Shown one piece after another: positions 62,616 to 64,000 of a DNA stretch of 64,000 bases. Under the pieces are notes generated by a model. That model was not told where the DNA came from. It was given only the letters and a program-made list of their open reading frames with translations, and made no database searches. Location: NCBI GenBank assembly GCA_017644185.1, contig JAEPMA010000003.1, positions 248,001 through 312,000 on the forward strand, read 5' to 3'. Position 1 is the first letter of the stretch; the number at the start of each line of letters is the position of its first letter. A program made the position numbers and the translations under genes. The DNA is from Rhodospirillales bacterium. Lineage in GTDB: Bacteria > Pseudomonadota > Alphaproteobacteria > Rhodospirillales > Casp-alpha2.

Positions 62616-63983
62616 ATGTCCGGTGCTTCCGCGAAAAACGACACCCCGATCGACAGCAAGGACGTGCTCGTCCGTTATATGGAGGCCGGTTGCAAACCGC
62701 CCGAACAGTGGCGCATCGGCACCGAGCACGAAAAGTTCGCGTTCCGCCTCTCGGACCTGAAACCTCTCACCTACGACGGCGATCAGGGCATCCGCGAACT
62801 TCTGATGCGCCTCACCCGCTTCGGCTGGGAACCTGTTTACGAAGGTGAGAACGTCATCGCCCTTTCGTCCAAGGATGGGGGGTCGGTATCGCTGGAGCCC
62901 GCAGGCCAGCTTGAACTTTCGGGTGCGGCTGTCGAAAACATCCACCAGACATGCGACGAGGTGTCGAGCCACCTACAACAGGTCAAGGCCATCGCCAAAG
63001 AGATGGGGATTGGCTTCGTCGGGCTCGGCTACCGCCCCAAGTGGCCGGTCGAGGACGTCCCCTGGATGCCGAAGGGCCGCTACAAGATCATGCGCGAGTA
63101 CATGCCGAAGAAAGGCAACCTCGGCCTCGAAATGATGCAGTCGACGTGCACCGTCCAGGTCAATCTCGATTTCTGCTCGGAAGAGGTCATGGTCGAGATG
63201 TTCCGGATCTCTCTCGCGTTACAACCCGTGGCGACGGCCTTATGGGCCAACTCGCCGTTCAGAAAGGGCAAGCCCAGCGAGTATCTGTCCTATCGGAGTC
63301 ACATCTGGACCGACGTCGACCCGGACCGAAGTGGCATGCTGCCGTTCGTGTTCGAGGACGGCATGGGGTTCGAACGTTACGTCGATTACGCGCTCGATGT
63401 GCCGATGTATTTCGTCTATCGCGACGGTAAGTACATCGACGCGTCCGGCCAGTCGTTCCGCGATTTCATGAAGGGCGAGCTACCCGCCTACCCCGGCCAC
63501 AAGCCGGTCCTTTCCGACTGGGCCGATCATATCTCGACGATCTTCCCGGAAGTCCGCCTGAAAACCTTCCTCGAGATGCGGGGCGCCGACGGCGGGCCGT
63601 GGAACCGGCTTTGCGCGCTCTCCGCGTTCTGGGTCGGCCTTTTGTACGACAGCGAAGCGCGCGCCGCAGCGTATGATCTGATCAAGGACTGGACGGATGA
63701 AGAGCGCCAGGCGCTCCGCGATCAGGTACCGACGACGGCGCTCAAGACCCCGTTCCGCAATCAGACCGTGCGGGAGATCGCCTGCGAGGCGCTGTGTATT
63801 TCGCACCGCGGCCTCAAGAACCGGGCACGGCTCGATAGCGTGGGGATGGACGAAAGCCATTTCCTGCAGCCGATTTTCCAGACCGCCGAGAGCGGCCTGA
63901 CGCCGGCCGATGAGTTATTGGCGGCCTATCACCGGCTGTGGAAGGGTAACGTCGATCAGGTGTTCACCGAGTACGCGTACTGA
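62616..63983 (+). CDS. gshA: Glutamate-cysteine ligase (plant/alphaproteobacterial type)
   Basis: The 455-residue enzyme joins Glu and Cys, the first step of glutathione synthesis. It belongs to the GCS2-related plant/alphaproteobacterial class, with [14 protein letters not shown] near residue 28, [36 protein letters not shown]-like [24 protein letters not shown] and [14 protein letters not shown]. The frame is complete, ending 17 bases before the window edge. A GST is encoded elsewhere in the window at 32952. Confidence 0.96.
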   Translation: MSGASAKNDTPIDSKDVLVRYMEAGCKPPEQWRIGTEHEKFAFRLSDLKPLTYDGDQGIRELLMRLTRFGWEPVYEGENVIALSSKDGGSVSLEPAGQLELSGAAVENIHQTCDEVSSHLQQVKAIAKEMGIGFVGLGYRPKWPVEDVPWMPKGRYKIMREYMPKKGNLGLEMMQSTCTVQVNLDFCSEEVMVEMFRISLALQPVATALWANSPFRKGKPSEYLSYRSHIWTDVDPDRSGMLPFVFEDGMGFERYVDYALDVPMYFVYRDGKYIDASGQSFRDFMKGELPAYPGHKPVLSDWADHISTIFPEVRLKTFLEMRGADGGPWNRLCALSAFWVGLLYDSEARAAAYDLIKDWTDEERQALRDQVPTTALKTPFRNQTVREIACEALCISHRGLKNRARLDSVGMDESHFLQPIFQTAESGLTPADELLAAYHRLWKGNVDQVFTEYAY

Positions 63984-64000
63984 TCTTTCTTCCGGATCAG

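Noticed and set aside
1-64000. tRNA, rRNA or riboswitch genes
   Set aside because: No cloverleaf, rRNA-like sequence or known riboswitch core was recognised by eye in the intergenic regions; a covariance-model scan would be needed to exclude them fully.

Overview
The window looks like chromosomal DNA from an alphaproteobacterium, most likely a marine or aquatic Rhodospirillales-type lineage. This is inferred from the gene content: a BamF-like DUF3035 lipoprotein beside lspA, a plant/alphaproteobacterial-type glutamate-cysteine ligase, a class IV branched-chain aminotransferase, MsrPQ, an AUA-initiated infC, and many palindromic intergenic repeats of the CCTGAA..TTCAGG and GTCAT(T/C)CCGG types common in this class. 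No rRNA, tRNA, CRISPR array, intact prophage or insertion sequence was found. Almost all of the DNA is housekeeping or metabolic genes.

Left part (1-16 kb). A minus-strand run ribF-ileS-lspA-(BamF-like) is followed by a YcaQ-type DNA glycosylase gene lying between two repeat arrays, and by an M16 peptidase cut by the left edge. Next come a MaoC hydratase with a clear terminator, a secreted M23 peptidase, a short protein resembling only the N-terminal domain of a tyrosine recombinase, a tartrate/D-malate-type dehydrogenase, two exported proteins (DUF3047, DUF547), and an Lrp-type regulator divergent from a single-chain AceE-like 2-oxoacid dehydrogenase E1. Nested palindromic repeats fill most of the larger gaps.

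Middle part (16-39 kb). An AlaX-like editing protein precedes a coherent uptake module: a peptide-type ABC transporter (binding protein, two permeases, two ATPases) with an N-formylglutamate amidohydrolase-like gene at its end. A LysR regulator and an aspartoacylase/AstE-type deacylase lie on the other side of a palindrome-rich control region. The inferred role is import and deacylation of N-acylated amino acids or small peptides. After it come a CHCC zinc-finger protein, polA, an EamA permease, an orphan 5TM-LYT histidine kinase, msrPQ, a GST, a TPR protein, a nucleotide-sugar-epimerase-like SDR, a beta carbonic anhydrase, an ABHD10-like hydrolase and two glycosyltransferases (GT4, GT9).

Translation cluster (39-47 kb). 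The order is thrS-infC-(FecR-domain protein)-rpmI-rplT-pheS-pheT. infC begins at an AUA codon, the exported FecR-domain gene interrupts the cluster, and rpmI has its own promoter and a structured leader.

Right part (47-64 kb). A membrane class III nucleotide cyclase is followed by a metabolic module: a GntR/FCD repressor and an FAD/Fe-S D-2-hydroxyacid dehydrogenase, divergent from a serine-glyoxylate-type aminotransferase, an atypical crotonase and a CaiB-type CoA-transferase. Two identical 12-bp operator-like sites lie on the divergent promoters. The window ends with an HtrA-like protease and a DUF6969-like protein, a D-cysteine desulfhydrase/cysteate lyase-type PLP enzyme with a DUF6505-like protein, a translationally coupled pair of small proteins of unknown function (one resembling a tiny Cys/His peptidase), a branched-chain aminotransferase, ubiA, rsmE and gshA. 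The best candidates for under-described biology are the acyl-amino-acid uptake module, the GntR-controlled hydroxyacid/CoA module, the coupled pair at 58.9-59.8 kb and the recombinase-like protein at 9.6 kb.
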